Part shown: positions 33,473 to 44,094 of the stretch, piece by piece
How positions within the stretch are numbered: the first letter of the stretch is position 1
Layout of the letters: every line of letters starts with the position of its first letter
NCBI GenBank assembly: GCA_032173965.1
Contig: CM063283.1
Span: 114,379,187-114,443,186 of the forward strand
DNA length: 64,000 bases
Source of the DNA: Sitta carolinensis
Taxonomy: Eukaryota; Chordata; Aves; Passeriformes; Sittidae
Reading direction: 5' to 3'
Made by a program: the position numbers and the translations under genes
Notes under the pieces: model-generated
Told to the model about the DNA's origin: nothing
Seen by the model: the letters and a program-made list of their open reading frames with translations, nothing else
The model's database searches: none

Positions 33473-33841
33473 TGTAAATATGATTATGTAGCCAAAGATG
33501 CTAAGAATGCAGAAACCAGGAGAGACATGGAAATGAAAGCAATGTTTGTTGGAATGTTTCTAGAACAGCTTTGGCTGAACAAAGTTCTTTCTCTCTTTTT
33601 TAGGAACAGAATTTACAAGCAGACACACCAAAACCAGAACAGATCCTTCTTCCCTGGCCTAAAAAGAAATGCCCCCCAATAAGATTTAGATATTAGAATG
33701 GAGTAAAACATGGGAATGAAGTGATTCCTATAGGATGTAAATGTAGAAAATTTGTATTTGATACTAGATTGGTTAATGAGAAAGTAGAATATTCAACATG
33801 GAAAGAGAGAGAAGACATTGTAAAAGGAGAGCTCGCTCTCT

Positions 33842-34328
33842 TGCACTCTTTTGCTCTCTCTTCTCTTCTCTCTTCTCTTCTCTTCTCTTCTCTTCTCTTC
33901 TCTCTCTCTCTTCTTCTCTTCTCTTCTCTTCTCTTCTCTTCTCTTCTCTTCTCTTCTCTTCTCTTCTCTTCCTCTTTCTTCTCTTCTTCCTTCCCTTCCC
34001 TTCCTTCCCTTCCCTTCCCTTCCCTTCCCTTCCCTTCCCTTCCCTTCCCTTCCCTTCCCTTCCCTTCCCTTCCCTTCCCTTCCCTTCCCTTCCCTTCCCT
34101 TCCCTTCTCCCTTCCCTTCCTTCTCCTTTCCTCTTCCCTCTTCTCTTCTCTTCTCTTCTCTTCTCTTCTCTTCTCTTCTCTTCTCTTCTCTTCTCTTTCT
34201 TCTCTTCTCTTCTCTTCTCTTCTCTTCTCTTTCTTCTCTTCTCTTCTCTTCTCTTCTTTCTTCTCTTCTCTTCTCTTCTCCTCTTCTCTTCTCTTTTCTC
34301 CCCTTTCTTCTCTCTCTCTCTCTTCTCC
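33842..34328. repeat. (TCTTC)n and (TTCCC)n polypyrimidine microsatellite, about 485 bp
   Basis: Three zones: TCTTC pentamers, then TTCCC pentamers (about 33990-34110), then TCTTC again. It is almost uninterrupted pyrimidine. The ABA order is unusual. Frames of 179-246 codons on both strands are artefacts. Confidence 0.95.
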
Positions 34329-34414
34329 TTTGTTCCTCCTCCTACTCCTCTGCTGGCTCTTTTTCTCTACCTGCCCTGAACTCACTCTGACTGGCTCTTT
34401 CACCACACCCTTGG

Positions 34415-34420
34415 AATAAA
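34415..34420 (+). terminator. AATAAA of candidate LTR
   Basis: Poly(A) signal in the LTR-like 3' part, followed by a U5-like segment. Confidence 0.4.
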
Positions 34421-34452
34421 CTTCAATGCTCACCTCAGAGATCTCTCCGACA

Positions 34453-35220
34453 CTGTCCCTGCCTTCTGCACATCACTGCTCCCACAACTTGGTTTGGTCC
34501 AAGTTTTCTCCTGCCTTCCACTGTCCTCTTACCCCCTGCCCTGATCAACTGTTCTTCCTCTCGTTGTCAATCCCATGTTGTCTCCACCCTTTGTTCTGGA
34601 ATGTTCCCTGTCACTCCCCTAATCCTCGATGCCCCCTTGGTTCCTGTGACCTGTTCTCCTCCCCTGTAATCCCTCATTAGAGACCCTGCTGTGGAAATCA
34701 AGAAGTTAAATTCCCTTTTGAGTCTTAGGAGGAGAAGAGAATAAATTGGATCACAGTGAGACAGAAATAAATCTTTGGGCTTTCTAAGTGTTTTTGAGGA
34801 GAAGCAGCGTGTCAGCTGCCTGGGGAGCTGCAGAGGGCCAGTGCCCTGAGATCCAGATAAAGTTTAGTATTTCACAGACATCATCAAAACACAGTACAAT
34901 GTTGGTTTACATTTTTGGATAGAGTAGTCTACAAAACCAGATAGTAGCAAGGCCACAAAATAAGTTAAAATGTTCAGATAATACCAAAGTAAAAAACATA
35001 AATTCAGCAGGTACACGGGAAAAAACAACTTAAGTAAAATCACATTGAAGTGTGTAATGTGTTTTAGTAATTTTAAAAGGTGTAGAGGACTGGTCTTAGA
35101 TTGGTGTTTTTAGCTAATTGGTCAATTTAGAGTTAACCTGCCTTAGAGGTCAGCAGCAGGAGAGACAGCAATCCTACCATTGGTTGGTGTGCTGTGCTTT
35201 GCTTTGCCTGCAAAAAACAT
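34453..35220. other. unclassified sequence, possibly retrovirus-derived
   Basis: The left part is CT-rich and continues from the LTR-like sequence. The right part (34850-35220) is AT-rich, with 'agctaattggtcaattta' and 'accattggttgg', words frequent in avian LTR U3 regions. No termini found. Confidence 0.3.
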
Positions 35221-36066
35221 GGAAGAAGAAAGAAGAAAGAAGAAAAGAAGAGAAGAAAGAAGAAAGAGAAAGAAGAGAGAAAAGAAGAAAGAAAAAAAGA
35301 AGAAAGAAAAAGAAGAAAAGAAGAAAGAAGAGAAAGAAAGAAAGAAAAGAAGAAGAAGAAAGAAGAAGAAAAAGAAGAAAGAAGAAAGAAGAAAAGAAAA
35401 GAGAAGAAAGAAGAAAAAAGAAAGAAGAAAAGAAAAAGAAGAAAAGAAAGAAAGAAGAAAGAAAAAGAAGAAAAGAAGAAAGAAGAAAAGAAGAAAGAAA
35501 GAAAAGAAAGAAGAAGAAAGAAGAAAGAGAAGGAAGAAGAGAAGAAAGAGAAGAAAGAAGAAAGAGAAAAGGAAAGAAGAGAGGAAAGAAGAAAGAAGAA
35601 AGAAGAAAGAAGAAAAGAAGAAAGAAAAAGAAGAAAGAAAGAAGAAAGAGAAGAAGAAGAGAAGAAGAAAGAAAAGAAGAAAGAAGAAAGAAGAAAGAAG
35701 AAAGAAGGAGAAAGAAGAAAGAAGAAAGAAGAAGAAGAAAGAGAAAGAAAAGAAAGAAAGAAAAAGAAGAAGAAGAAGAAGAAAGAAAAGAAAGAAAAGA
35801 AGAAAGAAGAAGAGAAAAGAAGAAAGAAAAGAAGAAGAAGAAAAGAGAAAGAAAGAAGAAAGAAAAAAAGAAGAAAGAAAGAAGAAAGAAGAAAAAGAAA
35901 AGAAAAAAGAAAGGAAAGAAGAAGAAGAAGAAGAAGAAGAAAGAAAAAGAAGAAGAAGAAGAAGAAGAGAAAGAAGAAAGAAGAAAGAAGAAAGAAAGAA
36001 GAAGAAGAGAAGAAAAGAAGAAAGAGGAAAAGAAAGAGAAAGAAAGGGAAGAGAAGAGGAAGAAGG
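35221..36066 (+). repeat. 846-nt uninterrupted polypurine tract (GAA/GAAA/GAAAA)n
   Basis: I read every base from 35221 to 36066 as A or G. Units mix GAA, GAAA, GAAAA and occasional GAGAA, without one fixed period. Frames of up to 361 codons (Lys/Arg/Glu on plus, Ser/Phe/Leu on minus) are consequences of composition. Such a tract is a classic candidate for triplex (H-DNA) formation and replication stalling. Confidence 0.97.
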
Positions 36067-36276
36067 CTTTCTGGGGGCAGCCCACTCTTGTCCCGCTGGC
36101 ACCAGCCCGTCCAGAGTTGGATTTCCTCAGCTTGGAGGAGCCAGGGAGCGGTCAGGCAGTGAGGTTTGTCTTTGGAAACAGAGAGGTCCCGGGGCACGTT
36201 TAGGTTCAGAATAAATGGCACAGCTGGTACAACAATTAAACCAGCTGGCACTCAGGCCAGACTCCAACTGTTCCAC
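36067..36276. other. unique sequence between polypurine tract and LTR A
   Basis: About 210 bp of balanced sequence; no PBS or coding remnant recognised. Confidence 0.35.
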
Positions 36277-36956
36277 TGGTGGAGCCCTGGGCACAGAGGA
36301 TTTCAGGGTTTCTGTGCTGGCAGGAATGATCCTCAAAAATTCACTGCATTTAACCTAAAACCATGGGAAAGGCTCCCAAAACTGAGTGAGAGCACTGAGA
36401 GTGTGAGTGTGGAGGTGAATGGAAGTGTGTTAGAGCACAGGGGGAGAGATTGAGAATTTAAGGGTTTGGGATATTGTAATATATATGGAACAAGATGGGG
36501 GAATTAGGGTGTGGGTCAGTTCTTCTCCTTCTCCTTCTCCTTCTCCTTCTCCTTCTCCTTCTCCTTCTCCTTCTCCTTCTCCTTCTCCTTCTCCTTCTCC
36601 TTCTCCTTCTCCTTCTCCTCCTTCTCCTCCTTCTCCTTCAGTTTGGGTGATTTTCTGTGATTAGTTGGAAAAATCCACAGTGAGGGACAAGGGTGGTTAG
36701 TTAGTAGGTTAAAAGTTAAAATAAATTAGTTGGCATCTCATAATTGGGTGGTTTAGGCTTAAAAAGACCTTGAGGACAGAACTCTGCTCTACATTTCTTC
36801 TCTGTTAATTTAGCAGGCAGAAGCATTCTCAGTCAGTGAGGCTGTGACTGAGATAAGAAATAATAAACATCCAAGTCCAAACAGGAATTCTGTCTCTTGT
36901 GCTTTTAATCCTGGCCCTGAGAAAAAGAACCAAATAAAACCCAAGAGTTCACCTCA
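36277..36956 (+). mobile_element. LTR, copy A (same family as 48135-48771 and 57463-58080)
   Basis: Aligns with copy B along its whole length, from 'tggagccctgggcacagagg' to the U5 end near 'gttcacctca'. A TATA-like TTAAAAAG (36759-36766) lies 103 bp before AATAAA (36862-36867), the same spacing as copy B. The U3 microsatellite site holds a (TTCTCC)n expansion (36520-36639). No matching target duplication was found, so the copy may be rearranged or old. Confidence 0.8.
36520..36639. repeat. (TTCTCC)n hexanucleotide repeat in LTR A U3
   Basis: About 20 near-perfect units, pyrimidine-only. The corresponding place in copy B has (ATC)n plus CTTCTTCTC units, and in copy C only 'ccttcttcttc'. Confidence 0.95.
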
Positions 36957-37524
36957 GGGTACAGGAGTGGGGCTACTGAATGGAATTAATTCAGAAATAG
37001 TGATGAATAAATTGCCCAGTGCCAAACCAGTGATTTGACTGAAAATAGAGCAGCCTTTAAATCATTCTTATTTGCACTGGGGACTAATCAATGGAGAATT
37101 TCAAAAGTGTTACCAAACCTGGAGACCAGGAGGAGGGACTAATGGTGGAGGCACTGAGCAGGGCTCAAAATAGTGAATTTTGGCCTCCAGCTGTAGACAG
37201 GCACAGTGATGGATGCAGCCAGGAGTTGCTCTGGTTATAAGAGAAGGAAGAGATTGGAAAAGCTCTTTGGGATAATATTATCTTTGGGATAACGCCACGA
37301 GTTTGGAGAGGAAACTGCAGCCTTGGTGGACCATGTCACAGGAAGGTAAAAGTAGATTTTAAAGTAAAAAAAAAAAAAAAAAAGTTAAAGTAAAAAAAGT
37401 GTAAATTTTACTTGTGATTATTAATGTGATCAATGCTTTTGCACTCACCATAGGGAGTGCCAGGATTTGTTATTCCCCCTGTTATTGCATTGGGATTGAA
37501 CCAGGAAAAAACCAGCACTGGACC
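36957..37524. other. unique sequence, no feature seen
   Basis: Contains A-runs near 37366-37384; no gene or element recognised. Confidence 0.4.
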
Positions 37525-38110
37525 CCTCTGCTCTGGAAATTCCAGCTCCTCCCAGGAACAATTCCTGCCCCCAATCCCAGCCAATCCCACTCTGCAGCCA
37601 TTCCCTGGCTCCTGTCCCTCCATCCCTTGTCCCCAATCCCTCCCCAGCTCTCCTGGATCCCCTTTAGATCCTGGAAGGTCTCTGAGCTCTCCTGGAGCCC
37701 CTTTAGATCCTGGAAGGTCTCTGAGCTCTCCTGGAGCCCCTTTAGATCCTGGAAGGTCTTCCGGGAGCTGCGGGGTCTCTGAGCCCTGCCCTTTAGATCC
37801 TGGAAGGTCTCTGAGCTCTCCTGGAGCCCCTTTAGGTCCTGGAAGGTCTCTGAGCTCTCCTGGAGCCCCTTTAGGTCCTGGAAGGTCTCTGAGCTCTGCC
37901 TGGAGCCCCTTTAGATCCTGGAAGGTCCCTGAGCTCTGCCTGGATCCCTCTCCTCTCCACAAGAACATTCCCAGCTCTCCCAGAACTGTGGGATCAGGGT
38001 GATCCTGCTCAGCAGAGCTGGCAGCCCCTCCTGGATCTCCCTGCTGGAAGCCCAGAACGGGAGAAAATCCAAGATCCCAGGAAGGCCAAACTTCCCTGCA
38101 CGGCTTTGAC
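37525..38110 (-). mobile_element. CR1 LINE with internal tandem expansion
   Basis: Antisense CR1 blocks 'ccaatcccactctgcagcca' and 'ccttgtccccaatccctccc' lead into an amplified 'gctctcctggagcccc' segment, then 'gagctggcagcccctcctgg'. The inverted 3' tail is missing on the left, so the left end is truncated or rearranged. Confidence 0.8.
37640..37950. repeat. 39-bp minisatellite inside CR1, about 8 units
   Basis: Unit 'ggtctctgagctctcctgga' plus 'gcccctttagatcctggaa'. Because 39 is divisible by 3, a 253-codon minus-strand frame with 13-residue repeats appears; an artefact. Confidence 0.92.
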
Positions 38111-38144
38111 CGGGATTTTATTAATAATAAACCCCCATCATGAT

Positions 38145-38333
38145 AGTAATAATAAATAAATAAATACATACAAAATATATAAATATATATATAAATATAA
38201 ATATAAATATAAATATAAATATAAAAATAAAATATAAATTAAAAATAAATATAAATATAAATTAGTATAAATATAAATATTATAAATACAATTATACTAC
38301 TACTAATACTAATAATTATTATTATTATTTTTT
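38145..38333. repeat. (AAATAT)n AT-rich microsatellite
   Basis: ATAAAT/AATATA units and AAT trinucleotides between two CR1 copies of opposite orientation. Confidence 0.93.
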
Positions 38334-38470
38334 TGCCCAGAGCATCTGTGGCTGCCCCTGGACCCCTGGCAGTGCCCCAGGCCAGGCTGGATTTTTTCTT
38401 GGAGCCCCCTGGGATAGTGGAATGTGTCCCTGCCCATGGCAGGAGGCAGAGCTGGATAATCCTTAAAATC
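38334..38470 (+). mobile_element. CR1 LINE, 3' end
   Basis: 'gcccagagcatctgtggctg' followed by 'ggccaggctggattttttct' and 'ctggataatccttaaaatcc'. Same subfamily as 9583-9769. Confidence 0.88.
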
Positions 38471-39124
38471 CTGTATTTGAGAACCAAACTCTGATTATTT
38501 GGGTGCCAATAACCCAGAAAATTTCTTTGACAGTTGAAGATTGAAAAGGAGATTTTCTATTTTTGCACAATAATTTCGGAAAGAGCCTCTTGGAATGAAT
38601 CCCTTCAGTTACACGAGAAAAAAAGTAACATTTTTCTGAACAGCATTTATTGGAGAATCCCACTGAATAAGGAAGGACAACAAAAAATAAATTATTTGCA
38701 GAGATAAAGGCAGGTTCCTTAAGGAATCTACATTAAATCCCAAAGGGAATATTCTTACTGGAATTTTATTCCTGCTTTTTATCCCAAGCCAAGAGAGAAA
38801 AGTTCTGGATGTGTTTCTAAAAATGCTCCTGAAATAAAAAGTGTCTCAAGGCTGAATATTCCACGTGAGCCAGGCAATATTTAATAACAACTCAAACCCA
38901 AACAGAGACTACAACAAAGACTTTTAGCACCTCATTCCCTGAAAATATTTACATTCAAATCCAAAGTTTTTAGTGATTTCCCCTACTTCAAACATAGAAT
39001 TCCTCTTTGCTCCAAATCAGGCATAATTAGCACCAAAAAATAAAGGGTTTTATGAAGATATTTGAGCTGGAAGTCGCTTCTGTCACCAAAAGAAAAATGT
39101 TTTCCTTTGGAAATATTTTTGTGT
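38471..39124. other. unique sequence, no feature seen
   Basis: AT-leaning single-copy DNA. Confidence 0.4.
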
Positions 39125-40045
39125 CAAAATGTCAGGAAAGAGGAGGAATTTGTGTTAATCTATATAAAAAAAAAATCAGGAAAAAGGAGGAATTTGTGTT
39201 TATATAAAAAAAAACCTGGAAAATGGAGGAATTTGTGTCAATCTATATAAAAAATCAGGAAAGGAGGAATTTGTGTCAATCCATATAAAAAAATCAGGAA
39301 AAAGGAGGAATTTGTGTTTATATATAAAAATTCAGGAAAAAGGAGGAATTTGGTGAATCTCGCACCCAAAAATAGAAATGGAGGAAATTTGTTTTTTCAA
39401 AAAATCTGGAAAATGGAGGAATTTGTGTCAATCATATAAAAAAATCAGGAAAGGAGGAATTTGTGTCAATCCATATAAAAAAAATCGGAAAAGGAGAAAT
39501 TTGTGTCAATCTATATAAAAAAATCAGGAAAGAGGAGGAATTTGTGTCTATCATATAAAAAAATCAGGAAAAGGAGGAATTTGTGTTAATCTATATAAAA
39601 CCTCAGGAAATAGGAGGAATTTGTGTCAATCTATATTTTAAAAAATCAGGAAAAAGGAGGAATTTGTGTTTATATTAAAAAATCAGGAAAGAGGAGGAAT
39701 TTGTGTCAATCTGCACAAAAAATCAGGAAAAAGGAGGAATTTGTGTTTATATAAAAAAAAATCTGGAAAGAGGAGGAATTTGTGTCAATCTATTAAAAAT
39801 CAGAAAGAGGAAGAATTTGTGTCAATCTATATTTTAAAAAATCAGGAAAGAGTAGAAATTTGTGTCAATCTACACCAAAAAAAAATCAGGAAAGGAGGAA
39901 TTTGTATCAATCTATATTAAAAATATCAGGAAAGTGGAGGAATTTGTGTTTATATAAAAAATTTCAGGAAAGAGGATTGTGTAACTATTAAAATAGAGGG
40001 GAATTGTATCCATCTACAAAAAAAAAAATCAGGAAGAGGAGGAAT
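39125..40045. repeat. minisatellite of about 36-40 bp, about 24 units
   Basis: The unit contains 'ggaggaatttgtgtcaatct' plus 'atataaaaaaatcaggaaa'; A-run length and the 'caatct' segment vary between units. Confidence 0.94.
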
Positions 40046-40430
40046 CATTTAATTTGCACATTATCAAAACAGCTTCTAAAATTCCATATGGGGTTATGTG
40101 TTTGTTTCACAGATTGAATTTTTGGGAATTATTCTGGAAAGGGACAATCCTTGTGGAATCCAGGGTCAATTCCCAATTCTCCCCCTCCTCTTTATTGCCC
40201 TTTCCATCTTCTCTTTCCCTCCCTTTTCCCACATTGGCCTATTAATTTATGGAGTGCTGGGGAGTCACTTAACGATCCTGAAGATGGGAAGAGCGCCATG
40301 GAAGGATCCAAGTGGGAATTTCCCTGTGGAGAAGGCAGAACGGGGCACTGGGGATGGGTTTTGCCTTCAGGTTGGAGGGATTTTGTCCCAAGGAATGATC
40401 CCAGCAAGGTGAGGCTCAGAGAGAGCATTT
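40046..40430. other. unique sequence, no feature seen
   Basis: Single-copy spacer between two minisatellites. Confidence 0.4.
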
Positions 40431-41010
40431 TCCCAGATCCCAGGAGGGAATGCATGGATTCCAGATCCCAGTAGGGAATGTGTGGATTCCCAGATCCCAG
40501 GAAGGAATGTGTGGGTTCCCAGATCCCAGTAGGGAATGTGTGGATTCCCAGATGCCAGGAGGGAATGCATGGATTCCAGATCCCAGTAAGGAATAGCATG
40601 GATTCCCACATTCCAGTAAGGAATGTGTGGATTCCCACTCCCAGGAAGGAATGTGTGGGTTCCCAGATCCCAGTAAAGAATGCATGGATTCCCACATCCC
40701 AGTAGGGAATGTATGGATTCCCAGATGCCAGTAAGGAATGCATGGATTAACAGATCCCAGGAAGGAATGTGTGAATTCCCAGATCCCAGTAAGCAATGCA
40801 TGGATTCACAGATGCCAGGAGGAAATGCATGGATTCCCAAATCCCAGTAAAGAATGCATGGATTCCCACATCCCAGGAAGGAATGCATGGATTTCCAGAT
40901 CCCACTAAGGAATGCATGGATTCCCAGATCCCAAGGGAAGGGAAAGGCATGGATTCTCCACATACCCAGTAAAGAATGCATGGATTCCCAGATCCCAGGA
41001 GGGAAGGCAT
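40431..41010. repeat. about 30-bp minisatellite, about 19 units
   Basis: The unit is a variant of 'ggaatgcatggattcccaga' plus 'tcccagtaa'. Two main variants (gcatgg and gtgtgg) are intermingled. Minus-strand frames of up to 204 codons with His/Trp/Pro-rich repeats are artefacts. Confidence 0.94.
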
Positions 41011-41756
41011 GGATTTTGGAATTTTAACTCATCTTTTTTCTGGTTGATGCTGTGCTCACCTGAGAAAGGGAAAAATCCGATTATTTCCCCGGGATATCCA
41101 TAATTTTACCCACCTGACAAAACAGGAAGCAGATTTTTCCAGCTTAGCAGCAGCTGGAATTTCCATATTAAAGGAATGAATCATTATTCCAAAGACACCG
41201 CTGGACCAAAGGACACTAAGCAGTGCTGAGAACACGGGTAATAAATTATTCACATTTGGGGGAGAAACCACTCAGATCTCCCAAAAAAAACCCCAAATCC
41301 TCCTGGAGAGCAGGATCCAACCGGGGCACCGCCTCACCTGGGGAGAGAATTCCAGGTGAATTCCATCTCGGAGCACCCTGAGGCAGGGCAGGAGGGGATA
41401 AATCCCGGAGCCGAGCCCTCGTTGTGCGTTCTCTGCTCTCCACACGTTAATTTTTAATGGACCCGGTCTAATGTGATCCATAAATCCCACTGAGCCGCTC
41501 CGGGCTGGGCCAGCGCGGGGCACCGGGATAACTGCACAACACCGCACCCAGTCGACTAACCCACCTCTGCCTAATGCAGAATGAGCCATCCCCCGTCATC
41601 CCCCATCCCAATTTGGAGCTGTGGGAATGGGGGAAGCAAACGCCGGGCCCAAATCAACCCCGAGGTGATGCTTAAATCTCTTAATTAACGGGAATGGCGG
41701 CTGCTAACGAGGAAGGGCTTTGGGATGTGAGCACCTCCTGGAGCGCTGAGGGCACT
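41011..41756. promoter_or_regulatory. unique block, candidate conserved noncoding element (about 41380-41730)
   Basis: CpG-retaining single-copy sequence with 'cacacgttaatttttaatgg', 'acccagtcgactaaccc' and 'tcttaattaacgggaatggc'. It contrasts with CpG-poor repeats on both sides. No gene recognised. Confidence 0.3.
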
Positions 41757-41900
41757 CTGGGAGACAGGATAGGAACGGGGATGGGAATGGGAATGGGGAT
41801 GGGAACAGGAGCAGCCTGGGGCAGGGGCAGGGGTCCCTCCCAGGGCAGGGGGGCTCTGGATGATCCCTAAAATCCCTGCCAGCCCACCCCACTGGGCCAT
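41757..41900 (+). mobile_element. CR1 LINE 3' fragment with GGGAAT-type repeat (tentative)
   Basis: A short 'gggaatgggaatggggatgg' run is followed by 'gagcagcctggggcaggggc' and 'gctctggatgatccctaaaa', which match the terminal CR1 region. Confidence 0.5.
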
Positions 41901-42119
41901 CCCGGGATTCTCTGGCTGCTTTGCTGCCTCACCCTGGGATCTCTTCTCCCCTCCAAGCTCTCTGCTCATCCTTTGCCCAATCCTCACTCCAGGCCAGCCT
42001 CGTGCCAGGGCTGCTGGGGCTTTGGCACATCCCATTGCCAGGCACATTCCTGCCTTGGGCCACTGGCCTGGCAACCTGGAGAAATCCCTGGGAGCCCTGG
42101 ATTGGCCTGAGCCCCTGTG

Positions 42120-42390
42120 CCTTTGGCAGTGCCAGTGCAGGGGGAAGGGTTCCCAGTGCCCAGGGCAGGGCTGGGGGGAGCTTGGGCAGGAATTGTTCCT
42201 GGAGGGTGGGCAGGGGCTGGGCTGGAATTGCCAGAGCAGCTGGGGCTGCCCCTGGATCCCTGGCAGTGCCCCAGGCCAGGCTGGATTTTCTCTTGGAGCA
42301 GCCTGGGGCAGGGGCAGGGGGCCCTGCCATAGTTTGGAGTGGGATGGGATGAGCTTCCCAACCCAACCCATTCTGGGATTCCATGAAAGT
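42120..42390 (+). mobile_element. CR1 LINE, 3' end
   Basis: 'gaattgccagagcagctggg' followed by 'gctgcccctggatccctggc' and 'cttcccaacccaacccattc', tail 'tgggattccatgaaa'. The tail octamer is of the GATTCTGG type that is expanded at 54441-55072. Confidence 0.9.
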
Positions 42391-42979
42391 GAAGTTTCCA
42401 GAGTCTCAGGTGCTTGGGCTCAAATCAATCCCTGGGAAAATCTTGGCTCTTCAGCTGCCCAACCTTGTCTGGTGTCCCCACCTTTCCTCACATTCTTGAG
42501 TTGGGATTGAAGGAGTGACTCTCCCAGGCACAGCAGGAATTCTCTTTACACTTTTGGGATTTTCCAGGAGCCCCTCTCAGCCCAGCCAGGTTTTTCCTCC
42601 CTTCCAGAGGCAGCTCCAGCTCCAGGCTGGCCCCACAGAGCATCCTGGGGAAGATTGCCAGGGACAAATCCCTGTGGAATTGCCCTTTTGGCTTGGATTT
42701 CTTGGTGCAGCCAAATCTCAGTGCAAAGATTCAGTGAAGTGAACTCTGCCTTTGGGTCAGGTGTGGGTAGTGACATTTTTAATGTGTTATAAAGTTATTT
42801 ATTGTTTTTATAAAGTTATTATAGTGACATTTATAATGTGTTATCAAACAAATAAAAATCAAGTGTTTTTTTAGAATGTGGTCTGGAACAGTTACTGTAA
42901 AATTAAGTTACTGATTTAAATTCTAAAGAGTGCAGGCACTGCAAAAAACCCCTCCAAAACTCCACACAAAATGGATGAA
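42391..42979. other. unique sequence, no feature seen
   Basis: A short imperfect repeat of 'taaagttatt' lies at about 42790-42845; otherwise single-copy. Confidence 0.4.
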
Positions 42980-43520
42980 AAGTCAGATTTCAATATATTT
43001 TACCTGACTCGTCTGTTAAATTTTTTAAAACAATATTTAATATGCAGAAAAAATGAAACAATTTAGGTGAATGTCCCCCAGCACCGCCACAGTTTCGAAA
43101 GAGGTCCTTTAAAAATGTATATTTTTCAAGATAATTATTTTGCAAATGATTGCAGGAAGGAGATATATCAACAATTAAATTAACACAACAAGCCATAAAC
43201 TGTTTATCACCAAGCTCCTGTGAATTAAAAGGCAGAGCAGCATTGGCCAAAAGTCAAGGTTTTGCTGACACATTTATTTCCCAGTAAATGAAGACTGTTT
43301 AGTTTTAATGCATTTGTGGTTAGCAAGAGTTTCAAAAGATCAATGTAAATTCATTTTGAAGGAGTAAATAATGTCTTAATGAGGTTTCCGACAGCAGCTT
43401 TCACACCTAAGTGTTCCTTACCTTTCCAAATGCCCAAAGGTGAGCCCGTTTTTCCTGGAATTTCGCAATAAACAAAAAAACATCAGGCAGGATTTTATGA
43501 CCTCTGTGTGAAGTGTGTTT
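42980..43520. promoter_or_regulatory. unique AT-rich block with near-perfect T-box palindrome, candidate enhancer
   Basis: TTTCACACCTAAGTGT (43399-43414) differs at one base from the left 16 bases of the classical Brachyury palindromic site. The surrounding 500 bp are AT-rich and repeat-free, with 'gatatatcaacaattaaatt' and 'tttgcaaatgattgcagg'. Enhancer role is inferred from motif and texture. Confidence 0.33.
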
Positions 43521-44094
43521 GGGGGAGCTGCAGTTTGGGTTTAACAACTCCCCTCAGCCCACAGAGTGTTACTGTTCTCCTCCTCCAAGGGCTTAACTCA
43601 GGGGTAAAAAAGAAGTTAAATGACCCCTTATTTTTTTAGGAATTGGTGTTTTAAACATTTTATAATTCAAACCCAACTTGGTCGTGGCGTGGAGCTGCTG
43701 AGTTCTTCCATGAGTGAAGTCAGAAATGTGAAATCAGACACAGTGAGTGCATCAAGGTGATGACTTAAATTTTAGTTTTTATGTTTTTCATCCCCAGTGC
43801 TGTTTCAGTGGCAGTTCTGGTTCCATACTCAGAGCTGCTGAGCTCTGTGCACAGAGCAGGGACACAAAACAATTCCTGCTCCAGCCTGGCCCCAAGGACA
43901 ACTTGGAGGCGCAGGAGCAAAGGCAAGGGTGCAGTGAGAAGGCAAAGCAAGGAGGCTGGAGCTGCCTGGGCTGGGGCTGGCATTGCCCCAGGAACTGCCC
44001 TGTGCCCCTGGAGCAGAACTGAGCCCAGGCTGGGCCCTGGGGGCCGGGGCCATTCTGGGCCCCCTTTGGCTTCCCCTGGGCTGGGGCCCAGCCG
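43521..44094. other. unique sequence, no feature seen
   Basis: Becomes GC-rich from about 43860 toward the 58-bp array. No gene recognised. Confidence 0.4.

Larger units (their letters stand above)
33473..34452 (+). mobile_element. endogenous retrovirus remnant ending in an LTR (candidate)
   Basis: The right part looks like an LTR: U3-like AT-rich sequence (about 33690-33830), a long pyrimidine tract, then 'cacacccttggaataaactt' with AATAAA (34415-34420) and a U5-like end 'agatctctccgaca'. A short open stretch before it (about 33601-33690), ending at a stop just upstream of the U3-like part, has the look of a retroviral 3' coding remnant, but I cannot assign it. Boundaries are uncertain. GTCC occurs before 33473 and again just after the right end, but offset by two bases, so no clean target duplication is seen. 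Confidence 0.45.

Noticed and set aside
33473..34452. A clean solo LTR with target duplication GTCC
   Set aside because: The four-base match is offset from the right terminus by two bases and the left end is not LTR-like, so I report it only as a candidate remnant.
35118..36251. Very long open frames (361 and 372 codons) rich in Lys/Arg/Glu or Ser/Phe/Leu
   Set aside because: They coincide with the 846-nt pure purine tract, where stops cannot occur on the pyrimidine strand and are rare on the other. There is no non-repeat domain.
39125..41010. CRISPR-like regular arrays
   Set aside because: Units are tandem without unique spacers, length varies, and the context is a vertebrate genome. These are minisatellites.
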